Below are positions 14,001 to 24,253 of a stretch of 64,000 nt of DNA, in pieces (position 1 is the stretch's first letter; every line of letters starts with the position of its first letter). Position numbers and translations under genes: made by a program. The notes below the pieces were generated by a model that worked only from the letters and a program-made list of their open reading frames with translations, had not been told where the DNA came from and ran no database searches. This DNA comes from Stomorhina lunata (Eukaryota > Arthropoda > Insecta > Diptera > Rhiniidae): the NCBI GenBank assembly GCA_933228675.1, contig OW121740.1, positions 9,081,442-9,145,441 on the forward strand, given 5' to 3'.

Positions 14001-15170
14001 TGTGAAAGTTAGCTCGGCAAGACGTTGCGGTGGCTGTACCGCAACAGGTAAAGTAATAAACTTACCGAACTAAGTTTGAATTATAACCGATAGTTGTCTA
14101 TTGGACCTATGCGTCTATAGCCAGAAAGATTTTAAAATATGCTAAATGCCAGTACCTATAGTTCTAATTCCTAATAGGGTCAACTGGAAAAATTGTTCTA
14201 TAAGGGTTACGAAATTTGCATGAACGGATTAAATATGGACATCCACATCGATTCAGGAGTGCACCTTTTATAACAAGATATCAAGAGGTCCCGATAAGTG
14301 CAGCTTATTTCACTCAAGATGCGATACTGAAGAACAGAATAGTATAATTAACCCTTTGCGACCGACGTGATCAAGTTCTCACAATTCTAATGACATGGTT
14401 GAATACCAGGCTTAAACTTTCCTAGATAGCATTAATTTGCTGTCTAAGGCTTTGACTATGTTGCATAGGGTAAGGGAAGTCTGACAGCACTAACAGCACT
14501 TACTAACAGGAAATAGCTTTAGAAGCTTTGATAGTTCAAAAATAATAAAATGCAGTCATCGGTCAAAAATAGTGTTAGATTCATCTGGGCCCATGTTATC
14601 GAGGGTTGTGGGATAGTCGACGAGTTAACATGACAGAATCCAGACTTAAGCCTGAACTACTTACGGAAATGTATAAAATCATCTCAATGTTAATCAGGTC
14701 TTTAAAGCCTGGATCTATATGAAAACCTGCCGAGTTTCTAGGGTTTTATGACTACATTAGATATATCAAAGACTAAAATTTAGCTGGGCTTGAGTTAGAC
14801 TAGCCAGGCATATTAAACCGCCACTGAGCCACAGTTCGACGAACTTTTTTCTAACTGAACCGGTCATATGGTCATAGGTGAAAAACTAAATGAGTTTTCA
14901 AGTGTCAACTTATTATTTATTTAATTTAAAAATTTGCAAAATAATTTATGACATGAACCTAAGCCCGACTCGAACACACAACCTTCAAAATATAGATTTT
15001 TATTTAAATTTTTCATTGTTTTTATGTATTATTCTTTTCAGAACGATCTATTTCCTATAACCATTTTGGATGAAGATGATATTATTGCTGAGCAGTGTAC
15101 TATGTTATATATGGATATTAATCGTTCTTGGGAACCTCTACTCTCTGCAGCTTTAGGTTATCCCTTATAA
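5072..15170 (+). CDS. Gene 1: large PH-like domain protein, PLEKHM2-like C-terminus (nine exons)
   Basis: The coding exons are 5072-5096, 8336-9418, 9487-10542, 10796-11955, 12013-12407, 12477-12693, 12753-12962, 13043-13546 and 15042-15170. All junctions are GT..AG and keep the frame. The lengths sum to 4,779 nt, giving 1,592 residues plus TAA. The N-terminal ~900 residues are rich in Ser, Asn, Thr and Gln and look disordered, with a PP1-type docking motif RVSF at about 181-184. Residues ~1010-1195 look like a lipid- or partner-binding PH-like fold. About 1212-1312 is a recognisable PH domain (KGFLMHRR, WNPGYFLLKAG, terminal EWLQALLQ). Residues ~1313-1550 form a further PH-like segment (WWCILEF, EMQRFLRLLEQLW) broken by a Ser/Thr/Asn insert. 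I infer a membrane-associated adaptor. The C-terminal layout recalls PLEKHM2/SKIP lysosome-kinesin adaptors, but no RUN domain is seen, so the family call is tentative. The existence of the gene is near certain. Confidence 0.85.
5097..6214 (+). other. Intron 1 of gene 1, unique part
   Basis: This is the first third of the 3.2-kb first intron. It is AT-rich, with a short G-rich patch around 5415-5560. No exon or element is recognised. Confidence 0.4.
6215..7440. mobile_element. Degenerate Helentron-like fragments in intron 1
   Basis: A decayed head (AGGGTATATTATAT, then ATTTGTAACTCATAAAAACC) resembles the start of the intact copy at 39745. Near 7375-7420, GGGAGCTATGGTCAAATATG matches the family interior in reverse orientation. 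The fragments are too mutated to give termini. Confidence 0.5.
7663..7779. mobile_element. 117-bp foldback MITE with TA duplication
   Basis: TTACGATTGTCGAA at the left end pairs with CAACAATCGTAA at the right. The match resumes inward around AGTACTAGATTAA and TTAATCTAGTACTT. TA dinucleotides flank it at 7661-7662 and 7780-7781. Almost the whole element can fold into one hairpin. It lies in intron 1, about 560 bp before exon 2. The following 180 bp are degenerate repeats of GCGATTATAAT. Confidence 0.6.
8336..9418 (+). CDS. Gene 1 coding exon 2
   Basis: It encodes about 361 residues, acidic and Ser/Asn-rich, including KKRVSFHEDIL at 8845-8877. RVSF is the canonical protein phosphatase 1 docking motif. 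It ends TTTTATAG before donor GTTAGT, phase 1. Codon usage is mixed and unlike the AT-rich flanks, which supports real coding. Confidence 0.88.
9487..10542 (+). CDS. Gene 1 coding exon 3
   Basis: The acceptor is ATCTATTTAG after a 68-bp intron. The exon opens with GENCYYSEPNIDF in phase with exon 2, and ends EHYF plus one base before donor GTAAGT. It encodes 352 mostly low-complexity residues, with basic patches (KKPKSSCLKKSK) and a Ser/Ala-rich stretch. Confidence 0.88.
10796..11955 (+). CDS. Gene 1 coding exon 4
   Basis: It follows a 253-bp intron ending TTTTTCCAG. The first part is Ser/Thr/Asn-rich. From about 11680 it enters folded sequence (FELGIGEISIDVFAG, VFKLYTGYSKEGY, VLVLLTDKTLYVADL), a PH-like beta pattern. 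It ends at the codon for VIL before donor GTAAGT, phase 0. Confidence 0.9.
12013..12407 (+). CDS. Gene 1 coding exon 5
   Basis: It follows a 57-bp intron ending ATATTTCAG and continues MGPYGNTVLLSNNN. It ends within a lysine codon before donor GTATGT. It completes the first PH-like unit and starts the recognisable PH domain (AKGFLMHRRVKEH, YSWNPGYFLLK). Confidence 0.92.
12477..12693 (+). CDS. Gene 1 coding exon 6 (core of PH domain)
   Basis: It completes the split lysine codon and reads AGVLYMFNDSTQK. The PH C-terminal helix with its conserved tryptophan follows (ASEWLQALLQSASG). The donor is GTAAGT, phase 0. Confidence 0.92.
12753..12962 (+). CDS. Gene 1 coding exon 7
   Basis: It begins LFEMQEKHKSLGCTLVVTK after a 59-bp intron and ends at HETGSL before donor GTAAGA, phase 0. 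The start of a further beta-rich segment (CTLVVTKNHLITLRE) looks like another PH-like half. Confidence 0.9.
13043..13546 (+). CDS. Gene 1 coding exon 8
   Basis: The first ~75 codons are a Ser/Thr/Asn-rich insert. The sequence then becomes structured (LEILTCADIKEMTGIKIP, DTWWCILEFSCQE, ending EQLWQAKN). The donor is GTGAGT, phase 0. Reading on through the donor gives a spurious C-terminus. Confidence 0.9.
13585..13700. promoter_or_regulatory. Cluster of ATCGAT/CGATA motifs in intron 8
   Basis: Within about 115 bp there are several ATCGAT boxes (AATCGATAATG, TTATCGATCA, TTATCGATTAC, CATCGATATCGATTA), giving at least five CGATA cores on both strands. In Drosophila, TATCGATA is the DREF site and clustered CGATA is bound by BEAF-32 at insulators and promoters. 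A function here is inference. Confidence 0.35.
13725..14990. other. Intron 8 insert of higher G+C, unclassified old repeat
   Basis: About 1.2 kb of clearly higher G+C than the surrounding intron, beginning near CAGTTCCTGGCGGACGTC, with no open frame above 60 codons. The abrupt composition change suggests an old, degenerate transposable element. No termini or protein match could be recognised. Confidence 0.35.
15042..15170 (+). CDS. Gene 1 final coding exon 9
   Basis: It follows a 1.5-kb intron ending TTATTCTTTTCAG. It encodes NDLFPITILDEDD to SAALGYPL, then TAA at 15168-15170. The phase 0 join to exon 8 and the conserved-looking text make this the natural end. Confidence 0.9.
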   Translation, partial: NDLFPITILDEDDIIAEQCTMLYMDINRSWEPLLSAALGYPL

Positions 15171-15180
15171 ATTGCTTGTT

Positions 15181-15186
15181 ATTAAA
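15181..15186 (+). terminator. Possible poly(A) signal of gene 1
   Basis: ATTAAA lies 11 nt after the stop codon. No canonical AATAAA is obvious in the next few hundred bases. This would give an extremely short 3' UTR, so it is only a candidate. Confidence 0.2.
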
Positions 15187-15737
15187 GAAATTTAAGAAAA
15201 TCTAAAGGTAACAAAACTTTATTCAAAACAAATATTTTTGCAATATTGAAACAATACAAAAAAAAAACTCAAATATTTATACCCAAAATGAAAACAAACA
15301 AAAAACACTGCAAAAATATATTCAAAGATGCTTAAAAAAATATTTTACTCGAAAGGCATAAACTCATGCAGTTAATAATTCTTAAACTATAAATATAGTA
15401 AATTTCTAAATTATTAAATGGAAAAGAAAGAATAACATTTGAATATCAGGATAATCAAATAATGATCATTATTTAAACAAATTATTAAATCTAAAAAAAA
15501 AAAAATTATTTTCTATAAATTATATTTAGTTCAAGGTTCGGTTCTATTGTAAAGCTTAATTCCTTTTTTTTTGTATATTATTTACAAATTGTGATTTTTT
15601 TTTGTTCAACATTTTCAAATAATTATTTTTTTTTGTATTTATATTTAATTTTGATATTTTTAAAAAAATGTGATATTTTATTTCCATTTTGTTTTAGTTT
15701 TATTTAAATTTATTTTTATATATTTTTTTTTAATAAT
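15187..15737. other. AT-rich 3' flank of gene 1
   Basis: Homopolymer-rich sequence between the gene 1 stop region and the Helentron-like element. It may include the 3' UTR. Nothing else is recognised. Confidence 0.4.
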
Positions 15738-17433
15738 TATACCCTACATCACTAATAGGTTTTTGTTCTAATGTACATTTTTTTTTTATAAAAAATTTTC
15801 TATATAAAAATTTTTTATATAGAAAAATTTTTGATAACAAAATTTTCTATATAGAAGAATTTTTGATAAAAAAATTTTCTATATAGAAAATTTTTCTATA
15901 TAGAAAATTTTTTTATCAAAAATTTTTCTATATAGAAAATTTTTTTATCAAAAATTTTTCTATATAGAAAATTTTTTTATCAAAAATTTTTCTATATAGA
16001 AAAATTTTTGATAAAAAAATATTCTATATAGAAAAATTTTTGATTAAAAATTTTCTATATAGAAAAATTTTTGATAAAAAAATTTTCTATATAGAAAAAT
16101 TTTTGATAAAAAAATTTTCTATATACAAAAATTTTTGATAAAAAAATTTTCTATATAGAAAAATTTTTGATAGAAAAATTTTTGATAAAAAAATTTTCTA
16201 TATAGAAAAATTTTTGGTTAAAAAAATTTTCTATATAGAAAAATTTTTGATAAAAAAATTTTCTATATAGAAAAATTTTTGATGAAAAAAATTTTCTATA
16301 TAGAAAAATTTTTGATAAAATAATTTTCTATATAGAAAAATTTTTGATAAAAAAATTTTCTATATAGAAAAATTTTTGATAAAAAAATTTTCTATATAGA
16401 AAAATTTTTGGTTAAAAAAATTTTCTATATAAAAAAATTTTTGATAAAAAAAATTTTCTATATAGAAAAATTTTGAATAGAAAAATTTTTGATAAGAAAA
16501 TTTATAGAAAAATTTTGATAAAAAAGTTGTCTATATAGAAACATTTTTTGATAAAAAAATTTTCTATATAGAAAAATTTTTGATAAAAAAATTTCTATAT
16601 AGAAAAATTTTTGATAAACAAATTTTCTATTTAGAAAAATTTTTAATAGAAAAATTTTTATATAGAAAAATTTTTGATAAACAAATTTTCTATAGAAAAT
16701 TTTTTGATAGAAATATTTTTTATAAACAAATTTTTGATAAAAAAATTTTTCTATAGAAAAATTTTTGTTTAAAATAGAAAAATTTTTGATGGCAAAATTT
16801 TCGATAGAAACATTTTTTGAAAATTTTCTATAGAAACATTTTTGAAAATTTTCTATAGAAAAATTTTTGAAAATTTTTTATAGAAATATTTCTGATAAAA
16901 AAAATTCTATTAGAAAAATTTTTATGTAGAAAAATATTTGGTAAAAAAATTTTCTGTATAGAAAAATTTTTGATAAAAAAATTTTCTGTGTAGAAAAACT
17001 TTTCTATATAGAAAAATTTTTGATAAAAAAAATTTTTATATAAAAAAATTTTTGATAAAAAAATTTTCTATAAAAAAATTTTTGATAAAAAAATTTTCTA
17101 TAAAAAAATTTTTGATAAAAAAATTTTTGATAAAAAAATTTTCTTAGAAAAATTTTTGAAAGAAAAAAAAATTTTTGGAAAGAAAAAAAAATTTTATGGA
17201 AAAATTTTTGATAAAAAAATTTTGGATAAAAAAATTTCTATAGAAAATTTTTGATTAAACAATTTTCAATAGAAAAATTTTCTACAGAAAAATTTTTTAT
17301 AAAAAAAATTTCTATAGAAAAATTTTGTATAAAAAAATGTATAAAAAATTTGTTGTGTATTGGACTACATGTAATCTCAGTGGTGTAGGGTATCATATGG
17401 TCGGATGTGACGACCATACTACATTCTTACTTC
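15738..17433 (+). mobile_element. Helentron-like element with a central tandem array (copy F)
   Basis: The left end TATACCCTACATCACTAATA and the right end (GTGTAGGGTATCATA, the hairpin TATGGTCG..CGACCATA, then CATTCTTACTTC) are the two termini of the family seen intact at 39745-40539. Between them lies only a ~1.55-kb tandem array. DINE-1-type elements with internal tandem repeats are known in Drosophila, so this is read as one element whose centre expanded. Confidence 0.6.
15785..17340. repeat. ~32-bp minisatellite (CTATATAG type)
   Basis: About 48 copies of a unit containing TTTTCTATATAGAAAAATTT and GATAAAAAA. Its centre is the palindrome AAATTTTCTATATAGAAAATTT with small variation. Orientation changes near 15890-16000. 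Copies decay toward the right end. Confidence 0.9.
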
Positions 17434-18675
17434 TTTAAATTTAAGTTTTTGTATGTGTGGTAGTAGTAGTGTATATAAATGAAATTTAATAATATTTAAA
17501 AAATAGCTTTTTTCAATATTTTTTTTACATATTTTTTAAAATCAAATATTTAATTTTTAAACATTCTTCTAAATGTCTGGTACATATTAAAATATGTCAG
17601 GGTATTCCATAATTTGTTTTCTTAAACAAAAAATACAAAGATTTCAGAATAAAATTCTGTTATTTCGCACCTCATCTCTTTTTTATAAGAAAAAAGTAAA
17701 AAAATCAAGCACAAATAGAGGATTTTTTCGTCTTAATTTATATTAGATTAGATTGCCAAATTGTTTTAAAAGTCTCTTAATTTTAAGTTAAAATATATTT
17801 AATATTGGTTATCTCCTCTTTTCCTTAAGCAATTGTTAATATTGAACAATCAAACAAAATTGTAATATTTTTATCTATAATATTGTAATTAAAGTTTAAT
17901 TTAGTTTATAAATTTAATTTATAAAAAAAAACTTTAATTTGCTTTCAAATTGCTTTACCTGAGTTCTTAAACAACAACAAAAAATTATGTATTATTTCAA
18001 AAATATTTAATCTTAATAAATAAATTGCCTTATTGTGTTATTTTATAATTTAAATTAAAAATTTTCTTAATAAAACAAAACTTTCAAAGCGCTTTTTTAC
18101 CCAAAACTTTTTAGTTTTTCTTAAAACCCTAATCTCTCTAAATAACTTTAAATCCATATTATCTTCAATAAACATTTCTATTTAATAATCTTTACAAAAT
18201 AAAATATTAATAAATTTAAACAAAAAAACAGATAATTAAAATATTTAAATTTATTAAAAAATATTATTACCAATAAAAAGAAAAATAAATAAATAAAAAA
18301 ACAGTGATTGTACTTCAACAGAATATTATATAATACTAAAATAAAAATATAAAACAAAAAACTGAATAAAAAAAGTGTTTTATTTAAGTACATCATTTAA
18401 AAGCCCACTAGCAAGTCATTTCCGGTAGAACTTCTTCAAGTATTTGCTAAAACGTTTTCCTTCAAAGCGAAACTTGCTGAAGTTTGCTACCAGAAGTAGT
18501 GTGTGAAAGTTACCGTCAAGTTCCTAGTAGGAACTTCCCGCATAATGTGAAAACAGCTTCCATTAGAGTTTGGCTTTTATATCGATAATGAAAAATTGAG
18601 ATATATTGAGATTGTCATTCTGTATTTAGTTTCCAAAATAAGGGCTTCAGACTTCTTAAGTTTATATTGTCTGTC
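17434..18675. other. AT-rich intergenic DNA
   Basis: No gene, RNA or transposon end is recognised. The region is dominated by A and T runs, with a slightly less AT-rich patch at 18400-18560. Confidence 0.45.
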
Positions 18676-20405
18676 TCATGTAGAAAGGCCCTAACTTGCA
18701 ATTTTTTCAAAATCGATTTTATGTTTTTCCAATGCATTTAACGCAAATACACCTCCTCACAAAAATTGAAGGCAATTTTTCAAAATTGGCGGATAGTCAA
18801 GTAATTTTCTAAAAATATATTTTCCAAAAATATATTTTTTAAAAGCCTTTTATCGCCAAATTATGTGTCTTTGCGTATACAAATAATAGAATCTTAAAGC
18901 TTTCAGTTTGATGTATAATGATTTCTTATATAAAACTTTGTCGACAAAATGAATCGGATAGAAAACTTTCCTATAGAAAACTTTCAATTTCAAAAGTTTT
19001 GCTTTAGATAAAATTTAATACCTCAGGCTTTCTACTAAAAACATTTCACATCGAAAGCTTTTCAATAAAAAACTGCCATTATCTAAAGTTTTCTTATAAA
19101 AAAAACTTTTGATGTCGAAAGCTTTGCTATAATAAACTTTCGATATCGAAAGATTTCTTATTTGAAACTTTTATGTTCAAAAGCTATAGGCAACTTTTGA
19201 TGTAAAAAGCTTTTAACTGAAAACATTCCATATTGAAAGCTTTACAAACAAAATATTTCCTATATATGAAAAACTTTCGATGTCGAAAAGTTTCCTTTAA
19301 TATACTTTTGATATTGAAAGATTTCCTGTAGAAAACTTTTGATATCAAAAGATCTCTTATATAAAACGTTTGTCGTCAAAATATTTCGAAAATGTAATAA
19401 TTGTAATAAATTGGGATCTTAGTGCAATACACTACAGTAAAACTTTTTATATCAGGTTAACTTTAATATCTAAAGCTTTCTACTGAAAACATTCCATATG
19501 GAAAGCTTTCTAATATAAAACTGCCAATATCTAAGCTTTCTATAGCAAATTTTCGATATCGAAAGATTTTCTATAGAAAACTTTTGATTTCCTACATAAA
19601 ACTTTGAATATCGAAAGATTTCATATAGAAAACATTTGATGTTAAACTTTTAATATTGAAAGCTTTTTTATAGAAAGAAAAATTCGTAACAAAAGATTTC
19701 CTATTGAAAACTTTCGCTATCGAAAGCTTTCCTATAGAAAACTTTCGTTATCGAAAGCTTTCCTATAGAAAACTTTCGCTATCGAAAGCTTTCCTATAGA
19801 AAACTTTCGCTATCGAAAGCTTTCCTATAGAAAACTTTCGCTATCGAAAGCTTTCCGATGGAAAACTTTCGCTATCGAAAGCTTTCCGATGGAAAACTTT
19901 CGCTATCGAAAGCTTTTCTATGGAAAACTTTCGCTATCGAAAGCTTTCCTATGGAAAACTTTCGCTATCGAAAGCTTTCCTATGGAAAACTTTCGCTATC
20001 GAAAGCTTTCCTATGGAAAACTTTCGCTATCGAAAGCTTTCCTATGGAAAACTTTCGCTATCGAAAGCTTTCCTATGGAAAACTTTCGCTATCGAAAGCT
20101 TTTCTATGGAAAACTTTCGCTATCGAAAGCTTTCCTATGGAAAACTTTCGCTATCGAAAGCTTTCCTATGGAAAACTTTCGCTATCGAAAGCTTTCCTAT
20201 GGAAAACTTTCGCTATCGAAAGCTTTCCTATGGAAAACTTTCGCTATCGAAAGCTTTCCTATAGAAAACTTTCGCTATCGAAAGCTTTCCTATAGAAAAC
20301 TTTCGCTATCGAAAGCTTCCTTTAGAATGCCAATTCGTCCTTCATTTTAATAATAACCTGTATTTAAAAAATGTAAAATTTGCGAGTTAGGGCCTTTCTA
20401 CATGA
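18676..20405. mobile_element. ~1.7-kb element with ~30-bp inverted ends enclosing a tandem array
   Basis: TCATGTAGAAAGGCCCTAAC at 18676 faces its reverse complement (GTTAGGGCCTTTCTACATGA) ending at 20405, and the match continues inward with few mismatches. No coding sequence lies between. Most of the interior is the 31-bp array. I could not settle a target duplication. It may be a MITE-like or foldback element. Confidence 0.55.
18950..20325. repeat. 31-bp minisatellite (CTATCGAAAG type)
   Basis: Copies are degenerate from ~18950 to 19690, then nearly identical to ~20325 (about 20 copies; key parts GAAAACTTTCGCTATCG and GAAAGCTTTCCTAT). GAAAGCTTTC is a perfect palindrome. Because 31 is not a multiple of three and there are no stops, all three forward frames are open here. 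These frames are artefacts. Confidence 0.93.
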
Positions 20406-20618
20406 CTCGGACTGTTACTTTAAAAATCCGAAATATCAAAAAATTAAAAATCGTTAAAAAATAAATCTGATGGTTTGCACTTAGAGAACATACAAAACAC
20501 ATACAAAACAACTAAGAAAAGCTATAGTCGGTCAAGCCCGACTATATCATACCCTTCACTACTAAGGTCAAATATGGACCAACAATTAAACAAGTTTTCC
20601 TTAAGTCTTGGAGACATA

Positions 20619-21910
20619 CATAAAGAGTGTTCTAAAAAAAATATGCATTTACTATTTTAGACAAAATTTATCCATAGTGCAAGAAATAATTTATTTTCTG
20701 ATCAAGTTAGTTTCTATAGATATGTCAGATACTATTATTTTAGAAATTATTAATTTTCAATAGTTATTTCAATCAAAATGGACTGCGAAAAAAAAGTTCG
20801 TGAAAATATAATTAAAACTTTTCAAAAAAATCCGTCATGGACTTTTAAAAAATAGCTAAAAATTTGAAAGTGACCCTCGAACGGTTTCTAATGCCATCAG
20901 ACGGTATAAGGAAACCCTGAGCATTGAAAGAAAACCTGGATCAGGGAGGAAAAAAGGTCCTACAGATATTGGTAAGGCAAAATAAGTCGAGCGACTCTTT
21001 CGAAGAGCGCCTAACACTTCTTTAAGAAAAGCAGCTCGTACGGTGAAATGTTCTACGAATTTTGCACATAGAGTCAAAGCTTATGATGGACTGAAGACAT
21101 ACAAAGTCCAAAAGGTTCCAGATCGCAATGCTATAAAGAACTTAGAAGCAAAAAAACGAGCGAAAAAATTGAAGTCTGATTTTATAAAAAAATACACCTG
21201 TTGTGTGATGGATGATGAAACATACGTACTGGTAGACTTTTCTCAACTTCCTGGTCAAGATTTTTATGTTGCTGATAAACGGGGCAATGTTCGGCAAGAG
21301 TTTCGCACAAAAAAACAAACAAAATTCCCTAAGAAGTTTCTCGTGTGGCAAGCTATTTGCAGTTGTGGCAAAAGAAGTAAAGTATTTGTGGCATCTGGCA
21401 CAATAAACACAGAAATTTATATAAAGGAGTGCCTACAAAAACGGTTGTTACCCTTTTTAAGAGAGCACAGAGTGACTACATTTTTTTGGCCCGATTTGGC
21501 ATCATGCCATTATGGAAAAAAGGCACTTGAGTGGTACTCTAAGAATAATGTCATTTTTGTACCACGAGAGGCAAATCCACCTAACTGTCCAGAACTTCGG
21601 CCTGTGGAAAGGTATTGGGCTCTGGTAAAAAAGGAATTGGAGAACACAGGAAAGATTTCCAAGAACATGTCCGATTTTATGCGCAGGTGGAACACATGCT
21701 CCAAAAAGGTATCAGAAGCAACTGTAAAATCTTTAATGGGAGGGTTTCCGAAAAAAGTCGATAATTTTGCAAAACCCGAGTACTAAGTAAACATTTTAAT
21801 GCTAAATGATTTTGTATAATATGTCGTATTTTGTAGAGTTTTTATATTAAAAGGTTTGATTTTTATTTAAGAAAATCCAACTACAAATTTTATTTAGAGC
21901 ACTCTTTACA
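20619..21910 (+). mobile_element. DD37E-type Tc1/mariner element, decayed
   Basis: The 1,292-bp element is bounded by TA (20617-20618 and 21911-21912). Its inverted ends share AAAGAGTG.TCTAAA (left CATAAAGAGTGTTCTAAA, right complement TGTAAAGAGTGCTCTAAA). Size, TA duplication and the transposase motifs match the ITm superfamily, close to the mosquito-type DD37E group. Confidence 0.8.
20778..21786 (+). pseudogene. Transposase of the DD37E mariner, broken
   Basis: An ATG at 20778 opens an N-terminal helix-turn-helix region that is interrupted by an in-frame TAG (20853) and shifts frame at least twice before 20880. A TAA at 20983-20985 breaks the final frame. The frame from 20986 to the stop TAA (21784-21786) is otherwise open. 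The catalytic core is intact: an Asp in CCVMDDETY, the second Asp in FFWPDLASCHYG, and Glu in CPELRPVERYW, with 37 residues between the second Asp and the Glu. The protein would normally cut and paste its own element. Here the N-terminal DNA-binding part is disabled. Confidence 0.8.
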
Positions 21911-22558
21911 TATACTATGTGCTATTTTTGTTTTCAAAATTTCGAGATTTATATCATTTCCGGCTAAGGGCCTGATATGGGAGCTAGGGTCAATTGTGGA
22001 CCAATTGCTACCAAATTTTGGTTATTGGTTCATATTTATAAAATATTTATCTGTCCAAAGTTTAAGTAATCAAATTCATTTATCTTTAGAGTTATTAACG
22101 TTTTTGTGCTTTTATGTGTATATAAACGTCGTTTGAGAATGTGTCTTGTATGGGAGGTATGGTCAAATATGGGCCGATTTCTACAAAATTAAGAACACTG
22201 ATTAAGGTTATGATAAGCAATATTTGTGCTGAATATTATTAAAGTACAACTAAATTTGTGGATGTAAAAGGCCAAAAACTCTATTCCGGGAAAGCATCCC
22301 TATGGGAGGTACCCGAAATAGTAATCCAATTTCACCCAGAAAGAATAGGGACCTTGGACCAAAATATAAGTCTGTGCCAAATTTCATCAAATTATCTTTA
22401 AAGTTACGACCTGTGAATGATAACAAGCTTACATGGACAACGGTTAAAACAACTCAGGGAGTGATTCTAAGTCGATGGGTTTTCAAAAGGTGGGTCTCAG
22501 ACCAATATTTCTAGACTTTACAAACAATAGCACAAACCCTATGGTGGTGAAGGGTATA

Positions 22559-24253
22559 AAAATAATATATATATCTTAAATGTAATTTTGTTGATTTTTA
22601 TATCAAAAATAAATTTGAACATCCCTAAAGTATGCTACAAAATATTTGCCAAAAAGTGTGTATTTTCAATCGATAAAGAATGCCATGAATTAGCTTTAAG
22701 TGTACGGTCCTGGTGATTTGAAAATAAAAACTATAGTCATTTAATTACTCACCTTTTCTTAAATTTTCAAAAGATAGATAGAGCCTTTTAATTTTTTTTA
22801 TATTTATAATCTTTATTGAATTTGAAATGGTTACAATTTAAACGTTTTGTAATAAGTTTTTTGTTTTGTTTTTTATCTTTATGTTATTTTTAATATAATT
22901 CATATTGTGTTTTCTTAAATTTGTTTTTATTTTTATATTAAAATTAATATTTTTTGTTAATGTTTTTCAAATAATCATTATAAAGTTTATATGTGGTTGT
23001 TGTTGTTTTTTTTTTGTTTTTATAGATAATACGAATTTTTCATTTTTCATTATTATTTATAATTTTATTTATTATTTTGTTGTTGTCCTTATATTACAAT
23101 AATTCAATATTTAAGTGAAATTTATTTTTAATAAATAAAAAAAGAAAGTGTTTTGTTTTTTAATTAAGATTTTTTTGTTTTAATCTTAATTTTATTTATA
23201 ATTTAAAGTTATTTTTAGAGTTTAATTTAAAATTGTTTTTTTTTTTTATTTATAAGTCATTTATAATTATTAATATTATTTATTATTATTATACTGTTAT
23301 CATCACACTTAATATTAAAAAAATTTTAGTTTAAATTTTTGTAATATATCTTTAAGTTTTTAAAATAAATTAAGAAATTTATAAAAAAATATTTATTTTT
23401 TTTTAAATTTAATTTTTATGTTTGCGAAAAATCATAAAAAAATTTTCAAATAAATTGATAGTTTGATAATTTGGAACCAAAAAAAAAAATTAAAAATTAA
23501 AAATCATTCCTTTCTTTTTTTCATTCCTAAATAATTTTCAAATAAATTGATAGTTTGATAATTTGGAACCAAAAAAAATTAAAAATTAAAAATCATTCCT
23601 TTCTTTTTTTCATTCCTAAATAATCTAACCTTTTTTTAATATTTTCGTATAAATTTGTTCACCTTTGGTTTCTTTTTGGGTTTCTTTCTAAATAATTTAT
23701 AATTTTTATTTGTTTTTTTTTTTTTTTAATATTAAATACTACTTTTGCCTTAATTTTTTGTCAGTCCTTTACTTAAACAATTTGTTCGTTATATTTCCTA
23801 AACATTTTACAAAAATATAAAAAAAAAAAAATTGAAAAATCAAAAATATTTTTTAAGAGAAAATTTTTATAAAATAGAATAAAATAATTTTTAAATAAAA
23901 AGTTTATAAATTTTTTATAAAATATTGAAATTTTGTTTAAACGAGTCTAAGTTTATTTATTATTTTGTATTTACAATGAACTTAAGCCCGTTTTAACGAA
24001 ATTCCAATTAATTTCTATAATAAAATTAAAATATTTATATTACGAAGGTTGCCATTAATATTTCGAGATTAGACAAAACAGCTTATGTCACTTGGCAATT
24101 GTTATTACCACAGACAAGTGTCTACAATTAAATTGAAAGTATTTGATATTAACAAAATCGTCAAACCCAAAAAAATTATGAGACATAAAACATTCATCAT
24201 CAACATTCATCTCTCAATTCTAATTTAAGCCCTTCAGAACCAAGACAACACCT
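22559..24253. other. AT-rich DNA with a 92-bp tandem duplication
   Basis: Mostly A/T runs. Bases 23441-23532 and 23533-23624 are a direct duplication (shared AATTTTCAAATAAATTGATA to CATTCCTAAATAAT) with small poly-A length changes. No gene is recognised. Confidence 0.6.

Larger units (their letters stand above)
20509..22558 (-). mobile_element. Helentron-like element (copy C), interrupted by mariner
   Basis: It reads in reverse. The start TATACCCTTCACCACCATAG is the complement of bases ending at 22558. The terminal hairpin (TAGTCGG..CCGACTA) is at 20524-20543, and the complement of the CTTAG..TTG tail is near 20509. Without the 1.29-kb mariner it would be ~750 bp, like the intact copy at 39745-40539. 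Confidence 0.65.

Noticed and set aside
14950..14992. B-box-like TGTTCGAGTCG near the end of intron 8 (minus strand)
   Set aside because: No A box at the right distance and no tRNA-like fold, so it is not called as a tRNA or SINE.
19858..20350. Three overlapping forward frames of MENFRYRKL-type repeats
   Set aside because: A 31-bp unit without stops opens all three frames with the same peptide. This is a repeat artefact.
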